Shown here one piece after another: positions 32,835-46,800 of a DNA stretch of 64,000 bases. Made by a program: the position numbers and the translations under genes. Each line of letters begins with the position of its first letter. The stretch's first letter is position 1. Source of the stretch: Ligustrum vulgare (lineage: Eukaryota; Streptophyta; Magnoliopsida; Lamiales; Oleaceae); assembly GCA_963555705.1 (NCBI GenBank), contig OY743180.1, forward strand, positions 37,232,129-37,296,128. The letters are read 5' to 3'. Below the pieces are notes generated by a model. The model was not told the DNA's origin. It saw only the letters and a list, made by a program, of their open reading frames with translations, and ran no database searches.

Positions 32835-33445
32835 AGGAGTGTCTATAGTTAAAGAGTTTTTCCTTCCCATGTGGCCTTCCACGACCTACATAGTCACGTA
32901 GATGGTATCTACGTCCTCGATATGGAGTAAGAAAACTATGCATATTAGGATAGACGGAGTCCACAAAGTAAAATTGATCTATTACAAAAATAGAAGGATT
33001 TCATATTTTTACAATGAAAAACTTATTTATGAAATCAACAAAAATATTATGTTATACCTCCTCGAGGCATTGGAAAGTTGTTTGAAGGTAGTGTCACCTC
33101 ATCAATGAAAACCCGCGAATCATTGGCAGTACCCTCCCATCCAACATACATGAAAGTAAATTTCATATCGAAATCCGACGTCAACATCATGTCTTGTGTG
33201 ACATTGATTTTCCTCTCACAAAATGGTGTCTTCCTTGAAACTGGTGCATACGCTGCTACGTGTGTTCTATCTATTGCACGTATGCAATCTTTGAAAGTGG
33301 ACTTCTGTAGTAGCCCTGACTTCACATTATCATAAAGAATTCTAATGAAGGCATGCTCATTCTTGTGGGACCATGCCACTGGTTCCTTGGTTCTACCTCT
33401 ACGACCCCCAAAGTCTATGTTTGAAGCAAATTTTGGGGGAGATCA
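32835..33445 (-). pseudogene. PIF/Harbinger DDE transposase fragment
   Basis: On the minus strand, 33379 to about 33059 reads AFIRILYDNVKSGLL, FKDCIRAIDRTHVAAYAPV (first catalytic Asp region), FDMKFTFMYVGWEGTANDSR (second Asp) and NNFPMPRGG. A GTATAA...TAATAG stretch (about 33058-32980) looks like an intron. The reading resumes FYFVDSVYPNMHSFLTPYRG, RRYHLRDYVGRGRPHGKEKL and FNYRHS. It stops where the Athila-3 LTR is inserted, before the segment with the third acidic residue. The rest of the gene is not found on the other side of Athila-3, so that side was deleted. Confidence 0.75.
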
Positions 33446-34045
33446 GCATGTTTCACATATAATGGTTAAGAATTGTGGATCCCACCACCAGAGTGAAAAC
33501 AAATATATCATAAATGAAACAAATTAAAATTTAAAAAAATTATGTAAGTAATTTACCGAATAAGAGAAATCCATGGTTATATTTCACGTTAAAAGAATGA
33601 CATGATTGAAACCATTCTACACCAAGCATTATCCTCTTTCTTGGACAGAACAACACCATTACTTTTCTTAATATCAACTAACATTAGAAATAGTAACCAA
33701 TACCACTCCTACTGCCAGTCCAACAATTTCAAATCAAAGCCACTACTAGAACGAAGTGACAACAACAATAAGACACTAACAACCACTTAAGCCAATATAA
33801 ATGTCATGTTGGAACCATCATAATCCATGAAAGAGATGATCAAGTATACCCCTTGGCTACTCATGTTACTTGGCAAAGTAATTATAATGTAATATTTATG
33901 AAGGTTACTGAACCAAAGGATACTAGTTATGACAATTGTAACTAAATTTAACTCCTCGTGTTTGTAAAAAAATTGCCATTATTTGAAGTCCTCAATCACC
34001 TCCATTAGTTCTAATTTAGAAAATCAAATAATTCCATCCACATTC

Positions 34046-34097
<52 letters not shown>

Positions 34098-35334
34098 GAC
34101 AGCTAAAAAATAATCTCCCACAAAGTAGCACCTAGCCTTACATTCATGAAGAAGAAACTCTTCCGAATCATTTGATTAGAGTATTCTATGCATAAACCAA
34201 TAGACAAATCAAAGGGTATGACAAAATTTTCAACTTTATTCTCAAGCACAAACAAACAAGAATCTGAAATATTAGCATAAACCAAGAGATATAGTTGATA
34301 ATTTTCCACTCTGTACAAATACAATGATTGAATTTTAGTCAAATTAATTACACAAGCTGTTTCTTAATCAAATCATTCTAATTTCTTAATCGAATCTTAT
34401 AGTTATGATGAACCTCTTTTTCTTCAATTTTATTTTATCAAGTTTCTTCATTCCTCAAGTGACACTTATATTGTCATAAACTTCAATTAAAGGTTTCCAT
34501 AACTTCCTAGAATAGTCACATAGTATCATTGGAATATGTGACATCTTTATTCTCAATAATCTGTTGGGTATAGTAGACTCAACTCAGAACTCAGGTTACC
34601 AATCATATGGAAATCAAAAAATCTGAAACTGAAAATACACTAAAGTCAAATAAGCCGGAAACTGAAAAAATTGACCGATAACCCACTTTAGTTGCTGGAG
34701 AAGAAATAGATTCAGAGGTTATTGATACAAAAAACATCTCAAACAGTAAAGAGAAAAGGACATGTAAAACTCAGAAATAAAAATATAGATATACCCAAAA
34801 AGAAATAGACAGATAAGAAGAGGAGATGGTGCATACCTCGTTGCCCACAGGATGGGTTTTGATTTGTGCGAGAGCTGGAGGAAGTCAAACATGAGAACTC
34901 ACCGATCCAAAGAGATGTGTTAGAGGTTGGAGTGTGTTGACCACAAAATCTGGTGAGAGCTTAGATCAACACATCTCAGTTCCTCCCTCTTGAACATGTG
35001 GACTTCCTGTGCACTTGGACAAACAATCAGTATACAACGAGGGTCGATGTGGCTCCCATTTGCACTCTAATGCTTAAGTTTGTACTCATTTTAAGTGAAT
35101 ATAGTTTAGATGGGGGAAATATAAGTGTGTAGAAGAGAGAAAAGGGAGTGAGATTTGTATATTGAGTTTTGAGTGTTGAGCTACTCACCTCTTTCTTGGA
35201 GGCAAAAGCATTCTATTTATATCTGAAATTATGTTCCCAAATCGTGACATGTGTTATACTTTACACATGTCAAGCTCCTAACCATTGGAGAGGTAAACCA
35301 ATTGTTTGGTCATGATTATTACTTCTAGGGATGG
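33446..35334. other. Intergenic, no recognised gene
   Basis: Short open frames here match nothing I know. There is an AAT microsatellite at 34047-34097. A minus-strand ATATAAATAG at 35213-35222, followed (minus direction) by a pyrimidine-rich stretch, could be a promoter or an LTR fragment; no coding sequence can be tied to it. Confidence 0.3.
34047..34097. repeat. (AAT)n microsatellite
   Basis: About 17 tandem AAT units. Confidence 0.95.
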
Positions 35335-35611
35335 AAAAAAACCCAACGGACCCGAGACCCGCGGGGACTCGATCCCATTAGGGGCGACCCGGGTTCTCCA
35401 CTCCACCCAGAACTCATCCCACGACCCAATTTTTTTTCTTTTTTAGTTTTCCCCTATTTTTCCCTACTAGAAAAATGAAAAAAAATAAAAATAATAAAAA
35501 ATAATTAAAAACTATAATGGGGCAATAAATAGGTCGAAATGGTTGCCTCGACTCGCCCCGGACCCAACCCATTGCCATCCTTGATTACTTCCTACTATAG
35601 GGTTACAGCTG

Positions 35612-35884
35612 CAATCGCATCCCTAGGAAAGGTGCTGTCCCATCAAGCCATAACTTGCATTAGGTTAAAACTCTCTGACACATTGACCGGCCTTGTCACC
35701 AATCCGGGGCATGTGCTTCAGATAACATCAGTTCGGAATAAGCGGTCGGCTATAAGGAGTTAGGACAACATTTTACCTGGAAAATATAGTAATATGTGGA
35801 ATCTTAAACACAGTTGGCAGTCAATGGGTTCCACGTGGGCTCCCATAGATGACGTGTCAAGCTTATTTAGGCGTGGTCGTAACA
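35612..35884 (+). repeat. Direct repeat R1
   Basis: It shares long matches with 36484-36736, such as CATCAGTTCGGAA and CTATAAGGAGTTAGGACAAC, and TCAATGGGTTCCACGTGGGC. Copies are 872 bp apart. R1 keeps about 20 bp (after GGGCTCCC) that R2 lacks. Confidence 0.75.
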
Positions 35885-36483
35885 CTAGTCCCTCGGATTC
35901 GATTGGTCCATTTATGGGCAGATCGAATTTGAAATAGACCAGTAGAAGTGATACCATGGGAAGTCCATATAGAGGAAGCAGTACCTATTTGTGGGGGTGA
36001 TGCAGAGCTGGACCTCCTTTCAAAACGTTTTTTCTTTATGAGTCCGAAGTAGGTCGTGTTGTAACATTTCGAAGGTTCAAGATCTTCGTTGTTAATTCGA
36101 GATGAAGAGAGGCTTTTGTACTTATTTTCTTTTAAGATAATTGTCATAGATGCTATCACGTTTCTTGGGGCGCATTTATGGCAAAGTGATGATTAGTTGT
36201 AATTTCCGAGGGTTGCTTATGGGAAACACACCCTTACGCTCGTGCATCACACCTTAGCAATCGAATGTTTGTTTTCTTTTTGAATTTTAGCCCGTTGGCG
36301 CTTCGAATTATTCTCAATAGGACACGTGGAATGCCTGGATTAATCCCCCAGCTTAGGGATGAAGGGCTTAGATTAACGGGATTTCTCTATAAAGCTTCTT
36401 CCATTTCACAATCTCTTCTTTCCTGCTTCTTCGGAAGTTCCTTAAGAGTTTTCTGACACAATGACCGGCCTTGTTACGACCAC

Positions 36484-36736
36484 CATCACATCCCTAGTAA
36501 AGGGGTTGTCATCAAGCTACAACCTGCAGGAGGGTCACATCTCTCTGATACATTGATCAGCCTTGTCACTAATCTGGGACATGTGCTTCGGAAAACATCA
36601 GTTCGGAACAAGCAATTCGACTATAAGGAGTTAGGACAACATTTCACCCTTGCAATACAGTAATCTGCGAAATATTAAATACAGTGGTAGTCAATGGGTT
36701 CCACGTGGGCTCCCTTATTTAGGAGTGATCATAACA
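36484..36736 (+). repeat. Direct repeat R2
   Basis: Second copy of R1, diverged. A further partial match (GACACAATGACCGGCCTTGT) lies just before it at 36458. The intervening 600 bp has no coding sequence. The pair could be the remains of a short LTR element or a local duplication. Confidence 0.7.
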
Positions 36737-36739
36737 GAA

Positions 36740-36923
36740 TGAATTTTTGTTTGTTGCCCTACCTCTTCTCCCATTATTGTCAACACCGCGTTTTGGAAAT
36801 TTTGAACACAAAGAGCACAAAATGAATACAAAACTTGTTTTGGGGTTTGCTTGTGTGTGTGTGTGTTTTATTTTTATTTTTGGTTTTCGAAAACTCGTTT
36901 TTGAAAATGGGTGAGTGAACATG
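36740..36923. other. MITE-like AT-rich sequence
   Basis: Contains a TG run (about 36854-36866) and GGTTTTCGAAAACTCGTTTT motifs similar to those in the MITE at 18498-19382. No borders can be set. Confidence 0.35.
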
Positions 36924-37575
36924 TTTTCAGTATTTTCGAAAAGTAAAAACGATCTGAAAACGACAAAGAGAATGGGGCCTTAATTTTTTAATAAACTTTT
37001 TTCCTCAATTGGGAACATGGATGTAAGGTTTTAAAAAGTCGGGACATGAATTCAATGCGTTGGAAATATGGGTGCAAAAATAACGAAAGGTTAAGGACAT
37101 TCGTGATATTTACCTTTTTTTACTTGCAAGTAATTTTGTTCTTTTTTATTTTAAATAAATTAGTGAAACATAATTGGGATTTGGGATCGTTCTGTGTGAA
37201 CAGTTTTGACCGTCTAGATTTTCTTGTTTTCAGTATTTTCGAAAATTGAAAACTAAAAACGAACTGAAAACGATAAAAAGAACGGGACCTTAATTTTTTA
37301 ATAAACTTTTTTCCTCAATTGGGAACATGGATGTAAAGTTTTAAAAAGTCGGGACATGAATTCAATGCGTTGGAGATATGGGTGCAAAAATAACGAAAGG
37401 TTAAGGACATCCTTGATATTTACTGTCTTTTACTTGCAAGTAATTGTTTATTTTTTATTTAAATAAATAAATTATTTAATTAAAAATTTAATTTAAAAAT
37501 CTAAATAAATTAGCGAAACATAATTGGGAATTGGGATTCGTTCTGTGTGAACAGTTTTGGCTGTCCAGGTTTTCT
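36924..37575 (+). repeat. Tandem duplication upstream of the ERGIC3-like gene
   Basis: Unit A (36924-37226, 303 bp) is repeated as unit B (37227-37575). Both begin TTTTCAGTATTTTCGAAAA and share CCTTAATTTTTTAATAAAC, AACATGGATGTAA and GTGTGAACAGTTTTG. B has about 45 extra AT-rich bases near 37450-37500. B ends next to the presumed 5' UTR, so the proximal promoter lies in duplicated sequence. Confidence 0.85.
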
Positions 37576-37632
37576 TTCTTGCTGCAAATTGTGTTGGACG
37601 GAATCTCAGAATCTCTTTATCTCCCTCTCGAG
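37576..37632 (+). other. Probable 5' UTR exon of the ERGIC3-like gene
   Basis: The pyrimidine-rich leader ends CCCTCTCGAG|GTAATAAT (donor at 37633). A matching acceptor TTTGCATGCAG ends at 37772, which would give a 140-bp intron in the 5' UTR and 71 bp of further leader before ATG 37844. The transcription start is not defined. Confidence 0.5.
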
Positions 37633-37843
37633 GTAATAATTTCTCTGAGGACATAGATAATAGATTTCTATATGTTCATTCTTGTCGGAAGAAGTGAAAT
37701 ACACCTGTAATTTCATCTTCGTGACACAATTACAGTATATATGTTTGTTGATCGAGTTCTGTTTGCATGCAGTGAACTCTTAATATCATAATTATTTGAT
37801 CTGGGGAAAATTAGATTAAAAATAGATAAAAGGGCAATAAATT

Positions 37844-40800
37844 ATGGGGTTGATGCAAGCATTAAAAAGTCTTGATGCGTTTCCCCGTGCTGAAGAACAC
37901 TTGCTGCAGAAGACAAAATCCGGCGCCTTCGGTATTACTCTATTTTTGTTTTGCCCAAATGATAATTGTTAGTTCTAACTTTCAGTATCATCGATAATCC
38001 TAGTTCTATTTGTTCTGTGCTGTCTGCGTGTGTTTTATGTTGTTTATGGTGAATGCCATTTAAGAGTTATGACTTTGACTACATATGGAAAGACTCACCA
38101 CGAGTAACTGTTCAGCTGCAATTTTCCTAGTTCTTCTATGCAGATTGCTGAATTGGCTCGAGGGGAATATGGCCTCATAGTTGATTTTGTAAAATAAAAA
38201 TTAAAAAATCATTTAAATCTGAAAAATATTCCCTCAATTATGAATTCTGAAAGGTTTTATTCTCCTGCATCGATGATTTTTAAAGCGTATCAGATTTATT
38301 TTCTTGATTGTCTGACTCACAGGCTTTTGTTAGAGTTTCTAATTATGAAGAATCGTACATTTGGATATATTTTTTAATTTTACATTATATGTTGCTTCAT
38401 GGTTGTTAAAATCCCAATCTGGTACTGAAAAGACAAATGGATCTATATCGTACAAAAAATCGTATTGTGATAGAATTGTATTGAATCAGTTTGGAATTGT
38501 ATCAGAAATTCAGAATAGTATAGAATTATACGATTCTTACGATTCCAAGGATTCCATGAAGTACTTGAGCTCTAATCACTTTAAGGGTGTGTTTGATTCG
38601 TAAATGTGGAAAAAAAAAACGTTTTCCATGTAAGCTGGAAAATTAAAACCACACACACACACACACACACACACTAACTTCTATTGCAGGTTTTAAGCTG
38701 ATTATATACTCATAATTAATTTGTTGTTATAACTTCCATTTCATTTTTATGTTCATTTCAATGCAATATTTAGTAGAATATTATGATTTACGATCCGTTC
38801 CACCATTTTGATTTAGAAGATCCATCCACTTATCCGATCCAAAAATACGATTTGGAGCACCATGCAATCGTATTTAATCACAATAGAGTTGTGTAATTGA
38901 GTGGCAAAAGGGAATACAAATATTTAATTTCTTCTTCAGAGCTATAAATCAAATCTTCCTGGAACAAATAGCATTCTACTCAAATGTGGTGATTCATTTG
39001 CTATACAGTTATCAATATGAACCTTAGTAGCTATAAATTGAGGTGCGATTTCAGTTAAATCAGAAAACAAATAAAATAATGGAATGTATGTCCTAATATA
39101 CAAATTACAATATATTGGGTTCATCGTTGACTAGAATTTGTGTTTCTTGCAAGTTTCCATTTTTGGGCTGGTAATCATGGCAACATTGTTCTTTCATGAG
39201 TTGACATATTACCTTTCAACTTATACAGTACATCAGGTTAGTTTTCTTCTTCTCAAGGCTTTCTAGGCTTTCAGTAATCAGTATAGATATATTATTATTT
39301 AATATTTGTATTAAATATTCAATCACTTTTTAGCTTTAATACTGTGTTTTAACTTTTTGTAAGTCATTAGTTTATATAAGTTATTTTATTTCTACTCGGT
39401 ATAATATATTATATATTGGCAGATGGAAGTCGACTTGAAACGTGGAGAAACTCTTCCTATCCACATAAACATGACATTCCCATCTTTGCCTTGTGATGGT
39501 AAGCCTTTTCTAGTTCATTTTTATTATCTTTAAATACCTGTTCTTTAGTGGAATTGTTTGCATTTGTATTTCTCCTAAAGCTAATGTTGTTTATTCCAAT
39601 AGCCACTTATGCTGTTTCTAAATTATTTTTGTTCTTTGCAGTTTTAAGCGTAGATGCAATTGACATGTCAGGGAAGCATGAAGTTGATCTAGACACAAAT
39701 ATATGGAAGGTCAGAGTTTCTTTTGATTATTTCTTTTATAATTATGTCTGCCTTCAAATTCTATCAGTATATTTACGCGCTTAAAAGACAGCTCAATTTC
39801 TTGTAAACTGTTTATCAGTTATGCAACGGTATTCTGACATTGATAAATAACTTGTGACAAGATATGTAAATACTACAGTTCATGAGCAGTCACCTTTAAA
39901 AAACTTCGTTCTTGAGTTTCTTATTATTTACATGATGTTTTTGAAATTATGGGTCCTATGTGAGATGTCTTATCGCCTTTTTTAAACTTTCTTTAGTTGA
40001 GTATATATGATCCTTGTTTAAGTGCCTATCCAAGTTTCTTCCTTGTGTGCTTAATAGGAAAACATATACGGTTGTTGATAAGGTCATCTCGTGCATTTTT
40101 GCATTTAGAGTGTTTGGAATGATATGTATGGAATGCATGCTAATGTATCTCCACTATATTGTCTTTTTTACTATGAATGCGAAATTGTGAATATTGTCAC
40201 TTTGATAATCAAATACTGGATTCAGATTTCAGATTATAATATTATATCATATAGTTCAATCTTATGCATTTTGCAACTTCCCAATATATTTCTTCAGCCA
40301 CTTCATTGAATTTCCTTTGACTTCATCTTGAGCTTGTTTATGCGATGTATACAAATGTTGTGTTTGGTGGTTGAGGCTGTGTTGGGTGCTCCTATTTCAA
40401 ACATGTGTAGATTGATTTCATATTAAACAATAATGTTGACTCAGATTATTTTTATTTTATATCATGCTTGTATATTTGATCGTTATACCCCTTATAAGGT
40501 TTTCTCCTTCTTTGTCGTTTTCTTGAAATTAGAGTTCCATTATTTACGTTTTGTTACTCAATATTCTTTTATGTATGCCATGCTTACAATAATTGTTTCT
40601 CACAGTGCTAGTATTATTTGTTTATGTAGCTTCGCTTGAATAGTGATGGCCATATTATTGGCACAGAGTATTTGTCGGACCTAGTGGAGAAGGAACATAC
40701 AGCCCATGGGCATGGTTAGTTCATGCTGAACTCCATTTTACGTAAAGATTAGTTTCAACATTTTCTTTCCTCCTTTGACGTCTTGCATAGTACGTAGTTG

Positions 40801-43800
40801 AAAAAATATAGCCTTTTTCCAAAACCTTTGCTAGATGCTCTCTGAATCACATTAGAAGTGGGTGGAATTTTGTAGTTAATTGTGATTTGTTTTTTCAGAA
40901 GGTAATTTTTGAGAGATGTTTTCGGATGCCATACGAAGTTCATTGCTAGTAAATCTTAGCTCTTTTTTTTTTTTTTTTTGGATGTTTTAAGAAGCTTCCT
41001 TTGTAAGTTGATCATTGCATGGTTTGAAAAAAACGTAAACGGGTACTGAGGCGTTTTTTTGTCATGAGGCGAGGCGTAAGCCTCGAAACGTTTTGAGGCG
41101 TAAGCCTCACCAAAAACAAAAAAACTTTAAGCTGAAAAATTAAAAAAAAAAAAAAAAATATATAACTAATGGTTCCAATGAATAATAAACAGCCTTGAAT
41201 ATTTTTTAATAAAATTCAAAATATATTAATAAAGTTGAAAATAATCAATAGTTTTATCCACTGCCGAATAAAAATAAAATATAATGCTTAAATAAATATA
41301 AAAAAGTCTAAAAGTCTCCAAAATGAAATATAGTACTAAAATATAAATCCTAAAGGTCTCCATTATCATCACTATCCATACGATTCTCTAAGTAATTGTC
41401 ATCTCCAACTCTAGTATCATTTCCATCGTCACTATCAATATTTATCATATCATCTTCCTCATCAATTAGTAGTGATGGTGCCTTTCCCTTCTCTGTGAAT
41501 TCAAATAAAATATTTGTTAATATAATTTATAAAGAAATAAATAAATAAATAACAGAAAACTTCATATCGACCTTTATAAGACTACCTCTTTGTGAAAAAG
41601 TGCGTTTTTTATTTGGTTGACTTTTTGTATGAGAACTTGGGGAAGAATTTTCAACCTCTTCAACATCAAAAATATTTACACTGGAATCATCATTAGTTAG
41701 ATCAAGTACGCTTGATTGAACTTCAGGATCTTGATCGGCAATCCAATCATCATCTGATGGCAATTCCTCAACAATTAAAGGATCATCATCCTCTTGGAGT
41801 GTCTTTAGTCGTGTATGTCGAGCCTTGAGCTTTTTATTATACAAGATATAGACTAAAGTGTTCAACCTCGTTGTGGTCAAGCGATTTCTTCTTTTGGTAT
41901 GTACTTGATTGAATGTACTCCAATTACGTTCACACTCCGAAGATGAACAAGTGAGACTTAAAACTCGTATTGCAAATCGAGTCAATTCTGGAGTACCATC
42001 ACCAAATTGAGTCCACCAAGCAACTAGGACAAAATAATAATGAAAAATAAACAATGTCACATGTAAAAAAAGGCTGAATTCAAAATGAAAATAAAAAAAA
42101 TATGGGGTAAATAAAATTTAATATCTCCTAATACATAAACACATACCAGGAGAACGTTTTGTGCAAGTTGATTTTGCATTTTGGAGACCAAAGAAATTTT
42201 GTCTGGTTAGGAAGTCATCCAATTGGAGATCTGCTTTCTCCCTATCTTTTTGATTAGGGATGAGTCTCACCATGCAATTAAATAGACCAGCTTTGACTTC
42301 AGGATGCTTAGAAAAATTATCTGCGTATTGAAAACGAGGATTCATAAAATATGCTGCAGCATGCAAATCTCTGTGCAGCTGATATTCCCACTTTTCATCT
42401 ATTATATCCCAAATCTCCTTATAAGCCGCTTACTTGTTGCCCAAATTTTTTGCAATCTCCTCTTTGGCAGTATCCATTGCTCCATAAATAAATCCCATGG
42501 CAGGCATCTTTTCTGAATCAACAAGTCTTAGTACAGTAACTAAAGGATTTGTGGTCTTTAATGCATATGCAATGCTAGGCCAAAAGTTACGATCTCTTAA
42601 TATGATCTTTATTTCTTTGCCCTCTGCTTTGTTTGCCCATCTTGAATTCACCCATTCCTCTGAAGTAAACATAGTTTGTAGCGATTTTTTCAATTCATAA
42701 ATTCTTTGTAAAGTCAAGTAAGCGATAGCAAATCTAGTAGCACCAGGTCGAAGTAGCTCCTTCTTTGCAATTTTCCTCATTAATGCCAATACCCATTGAT
42801 GATTATAAATGTAATTACTTATCTTCTTTGCCTTCATCAAAGCACTCTTGTGTTGTGGCAACTCTCCAAGTTTTTCGAGCATGAAATCAAGACAATGTGC
42901 AGCACAAGGAGTCCAATATAAATGTTTTCTTTTATCCATCAATTTTTGGCCTGCTGCTTTATAGGCACTAGCATTATCAGTTATAACCTGAACAACATTT
43001 TCTTCTCCAACTTCTTCAACAACGTCATCCAGTAACTTAAACATCAAATTAGCATCCTTAATTGCATCTGAAGCACCAATAGATTTTAGAAAAACAGTTC
43101 CATGTGGATTATTGGCTAGAAAATTAATCAAACTTCTATTCCTCATGTCAGACCAACCATCAGATAAAATAGAAACTCCAGTTTTGCTCCACGTCTTCTT
43201 TATATCTTCAACTATATTTTCTATAGTTTCCAATTCCTTTTTTAAGATCCAAGAGCGTAGATCATATATAGAAGGGGGCTTAAAACCTCTGCCATATGAA
43301 CCAATAGCTCGACACATGTTAATGAATGAAGGAGATTCTACAGCGTTGAAGGGTATTGCATTTTCGAAAAAGAATCTGCCAACATCCAAGCTGATTTTAC
43401 TACGTAACTCTTTCGGAGTCATCTTTGGAGTTTGATTGTCTGTTTCTTCCTCATCACCAATATTTCTAATGTATCTATCCATTGGTCCTCTAGTTCCTCT
43501 CGTAGAATCTTGCGCTTTATTATTGTCATCTCCCTCATAGTAATTACCAAGGTGTACCATGTCATCAAATTGTTGTTGTGAAAGGTGTTTTTTCATGGTT
43601 CCTGCCTTCATATAATCTTTGATCTCCTTTTTGACATTTTCAGGAATGTTGGGACATGGAGCTACATTCTTATGTGTGCATGCTAAATGTTCTTTCATAC
43701 GCTTGACCCCTCCTGTAATTGTTTTCTTGCAAAACTGGCATTCAATATAAAGATAGTTCTTCTTCTCATCTCCCGAACTTACGACTTCCTTTCCATATTT

Positions 43801-46800
43801 CCAAGCCGGATCTATTCTGTTGCTCTTTCCCATCCTACAAGTTATTAAAAAAATTATGAAAGAATTTTTGCTTGTATAATATTAATGAGGAAAAGAAACG
43901 TAGGACACAGTCATGTAATTCTCAAGACTAAAAAGGATGCAGAAATAAGAGCAGCATGAACAATGTCTAATCTCTCGCCACGTTGACAAACTGAAAAATT
44001 TGACACAGTCACACAAAGAAATCATAATTTGTTAAATTTTTAGCATAAATAGATCAACATGTGGGAACATTATTGGCAACTTGCAATTTATTAAACAAAT
44101 AACAGGCAAGCATTGTAATAATAACTTGTAGTCTTTATCAGATATATATATATTTGACTTTAGTTTGGACATATCAGAGACTTCCCAGTTCCCACCATAT
44201 TATATATATATTATAACAATTTGTAATTTTCAGCATTAAAAAATGTTGCTTCAAAATTTTCCACTTTCAATTACTACAAATCATTAATCATACACTTTTT
44301 TTAAAAGCAGCATGCGTTGTCAATAAAAAAAAAAAAAGGATGTTACATACCTGCTGGAGATACTGTTTTCAGTCGCCTGAGCAGTTGCAGTCAGCAGGCT
44401 TTAACAGTAGCAGCAAAATCCAGAAATAAAGCCTGCCAGCTTTAATAGTTGCAGAAAGAAGGCTGAAGTAGTAGGTTGCTTTCTGCGTATTCTTCTTGGT
44501 TACAGTGAGAGGCTGGAAATATTTTTTTTCAACTATTGCTGTGCTACTAGGTCAATACAATATATTTATATAGGCCTGCAAGTGTTGTAGCCCTATTAAT
44601 GTAGAGGAAGACTTGTCCTTTTCTAACTTTTTGGGCCCAGTTTTCAGTAAGAAAGTAAAAGGGCCTGAGGCGTACAAAATATTTAATTGAGGCGCACGCC
44701 TCTCCAGATAAGCCTCCTATTTCACGCCCCAAGGCACCAGTCAGACGCCTCAATTTGAGGGCGCCTGACCGTTTTTTCATACCATGGATCATTGCCCGTT
44801 GAAGTGTAAATAGTGGTAAAACCAAGATTGCTTGAGTTGTGACTGGATTTCTAAATTGTAGGCTAGTATTTTGCATTCTTTCTAATAATTCTTAGTGCCA
44901 TCACTTGTGAATTACTATAATCTTCGGATGTTGCTACACCATTGTTATACCATGTAATACTGATGCTTAATAGCTAAGATATCTTAGTAAGGAAGTTAAA
45001 ATGTTATAGGTGGCTAATGTTAAAGATAGAGGTACTTGTTTGGCATCTGACATGAAATTACCGTAAGTATTTAAGAAGCTTTTTCGTTTACTATGGAGAA
45101 AAAAGCAATTATGAAAAGAATCGAGGAAATTGATAAGGAGGATGTGAGGCAAAGCAAAGGGGAAGAGAAAAAAATAGAAAGAAGTTAAGGCAATAATTGG
45201 AGGAATTGATCATTAGAGAAATTTCATGGAATCAAAATGCAAGAATAAAAGGGTTCAAGGAGTGGGATAATAATTCAACAATGTTTCATACAACAATGTT
45301 TCATAGGTGGGAGAAAGGTAAACAACTTGATTAATAAACTAGAAAGTAGAAACGGGGAAATTTTGCATACTGAGGAGGAAACAGAGAGCAATCATTGACT
45401 TTTTTAAGAATCTTTTTCAAGAGGAGGAAATGAGCTTCGGCATTGAAGGCTTAGAATGGGCAAGCATTGGTATGAACTGCAAGTCGAGGCTGGAGGAACC
45501 ATTTCAAGAAGAAGAGGTTAGAAAGGCCCTTTTTGATTGTGAAGGTGATAAAGCACCGGGACCGGATGATTTCTCGATGGCAGCATTGAAAGAGGGGTGG
45601 GAAGTAATCAAAGAAGACTTGATGGGAGTGTTTGAGGAATTTTATGAGAATGGTATTGTGAACGCGAGGGTGAATGAAACCTTTAATTATCTCATCCTAA
45701 AAAATTGAGCTCAATCTGTATAAATGATTTTCACCCAATAAGTTTGGTCTCCTCCCTGTATAATTATATGGCGAAGGTCCTAGCTTTGAGACTAAGAGAA
45801 GTTTTGAAGGTTTCAATCGATGCATCCCAATGTGCCTTCATAAAAGAACGAAAAATATTGGATTTAGTATTAGTGGCAAATGAGATTGTAGAGGAGTATA
45901 GGGTACAAAAGAAATGAGTGTTGTTTAAGGTAGATTTTGAAAAAGCCTATGATCATGTAAGTTGGGAATTCCTTGATTTTGTACTGTGGAAAAAAAGGGG
46001 TTTGGAGAAAGATGGAGAAAATGGATATGGGGATGTCTATCATCAACCAATTTTTCGATCTTGATTAATGGCAAGTCGAGGGGTAAGTTTGGGGTTTCAA
46101 GAGGATTGAGACAAGGATATCCATTATCACCTTTTCTATTCATTTTAGTGGGAGATGTGTTAAATAGATAGGCATGTGAAAATGGCTTAATTGAATGTTA
46201 TAAGATAGGAAGGAATAAAGTGAGGATTTCACATCTCCAATTCGCCGACGATAGTGTTTTTTCTTGGAAAACAAAGATTAAACTACTGACCTTCTAGTGG
46301 AAATTTTGGGTGTGTTCTTGAAAACGGCAGGATTAAAGTTAAACATGGCAAAGAGTTTAGTGGTAGGGTTCAATCTAAAAGAGGAAAGAATTGAAAACAT
46401 TGCTAATAGATTGGGTTGTGTTAAGGTGCTTGGCCATTAAACTACCTTTGTGACGCCCCGGGTGTCCTAATCACCCGATTTGTCACGTCATCGTCTCATC
46501 TAATTTTGAAATAATATTAAGCGGAAGAAAAATAACATTTTCTAATTGGCAAGATTTATTTAAATAAGTTCAAAAAAGATAACTTTAAGGTTTTCTCCAG
46601 TTTGTTTAAATAAAATTTGTTAAGACATCTTAAATAAAGGAAACTGTTTAAAATCTCAAAATTTATCAAAATATGAATATTCAAGTGAAACAATAGTGAA
46701 ATCCGATTATTCAACTATTAATGCCACATCCTGCCCATTAATCACCTCCATCTCCGACATCTGCAAATGTTGTTAAAAGGGGTGAGCATTTCATTGAAAT

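Noticed and set aside
33078..33335. 85-codon plus-strand frame
   Set aside because: Antisense shadow of the Harbinger transposase, whose motifs are on the minus strand.
33602..34342. Possible small genes between 33.6 and 34.3 kb
   Set aside because: No recognisable domain, codon pattern or splice structure. They are chance frames.
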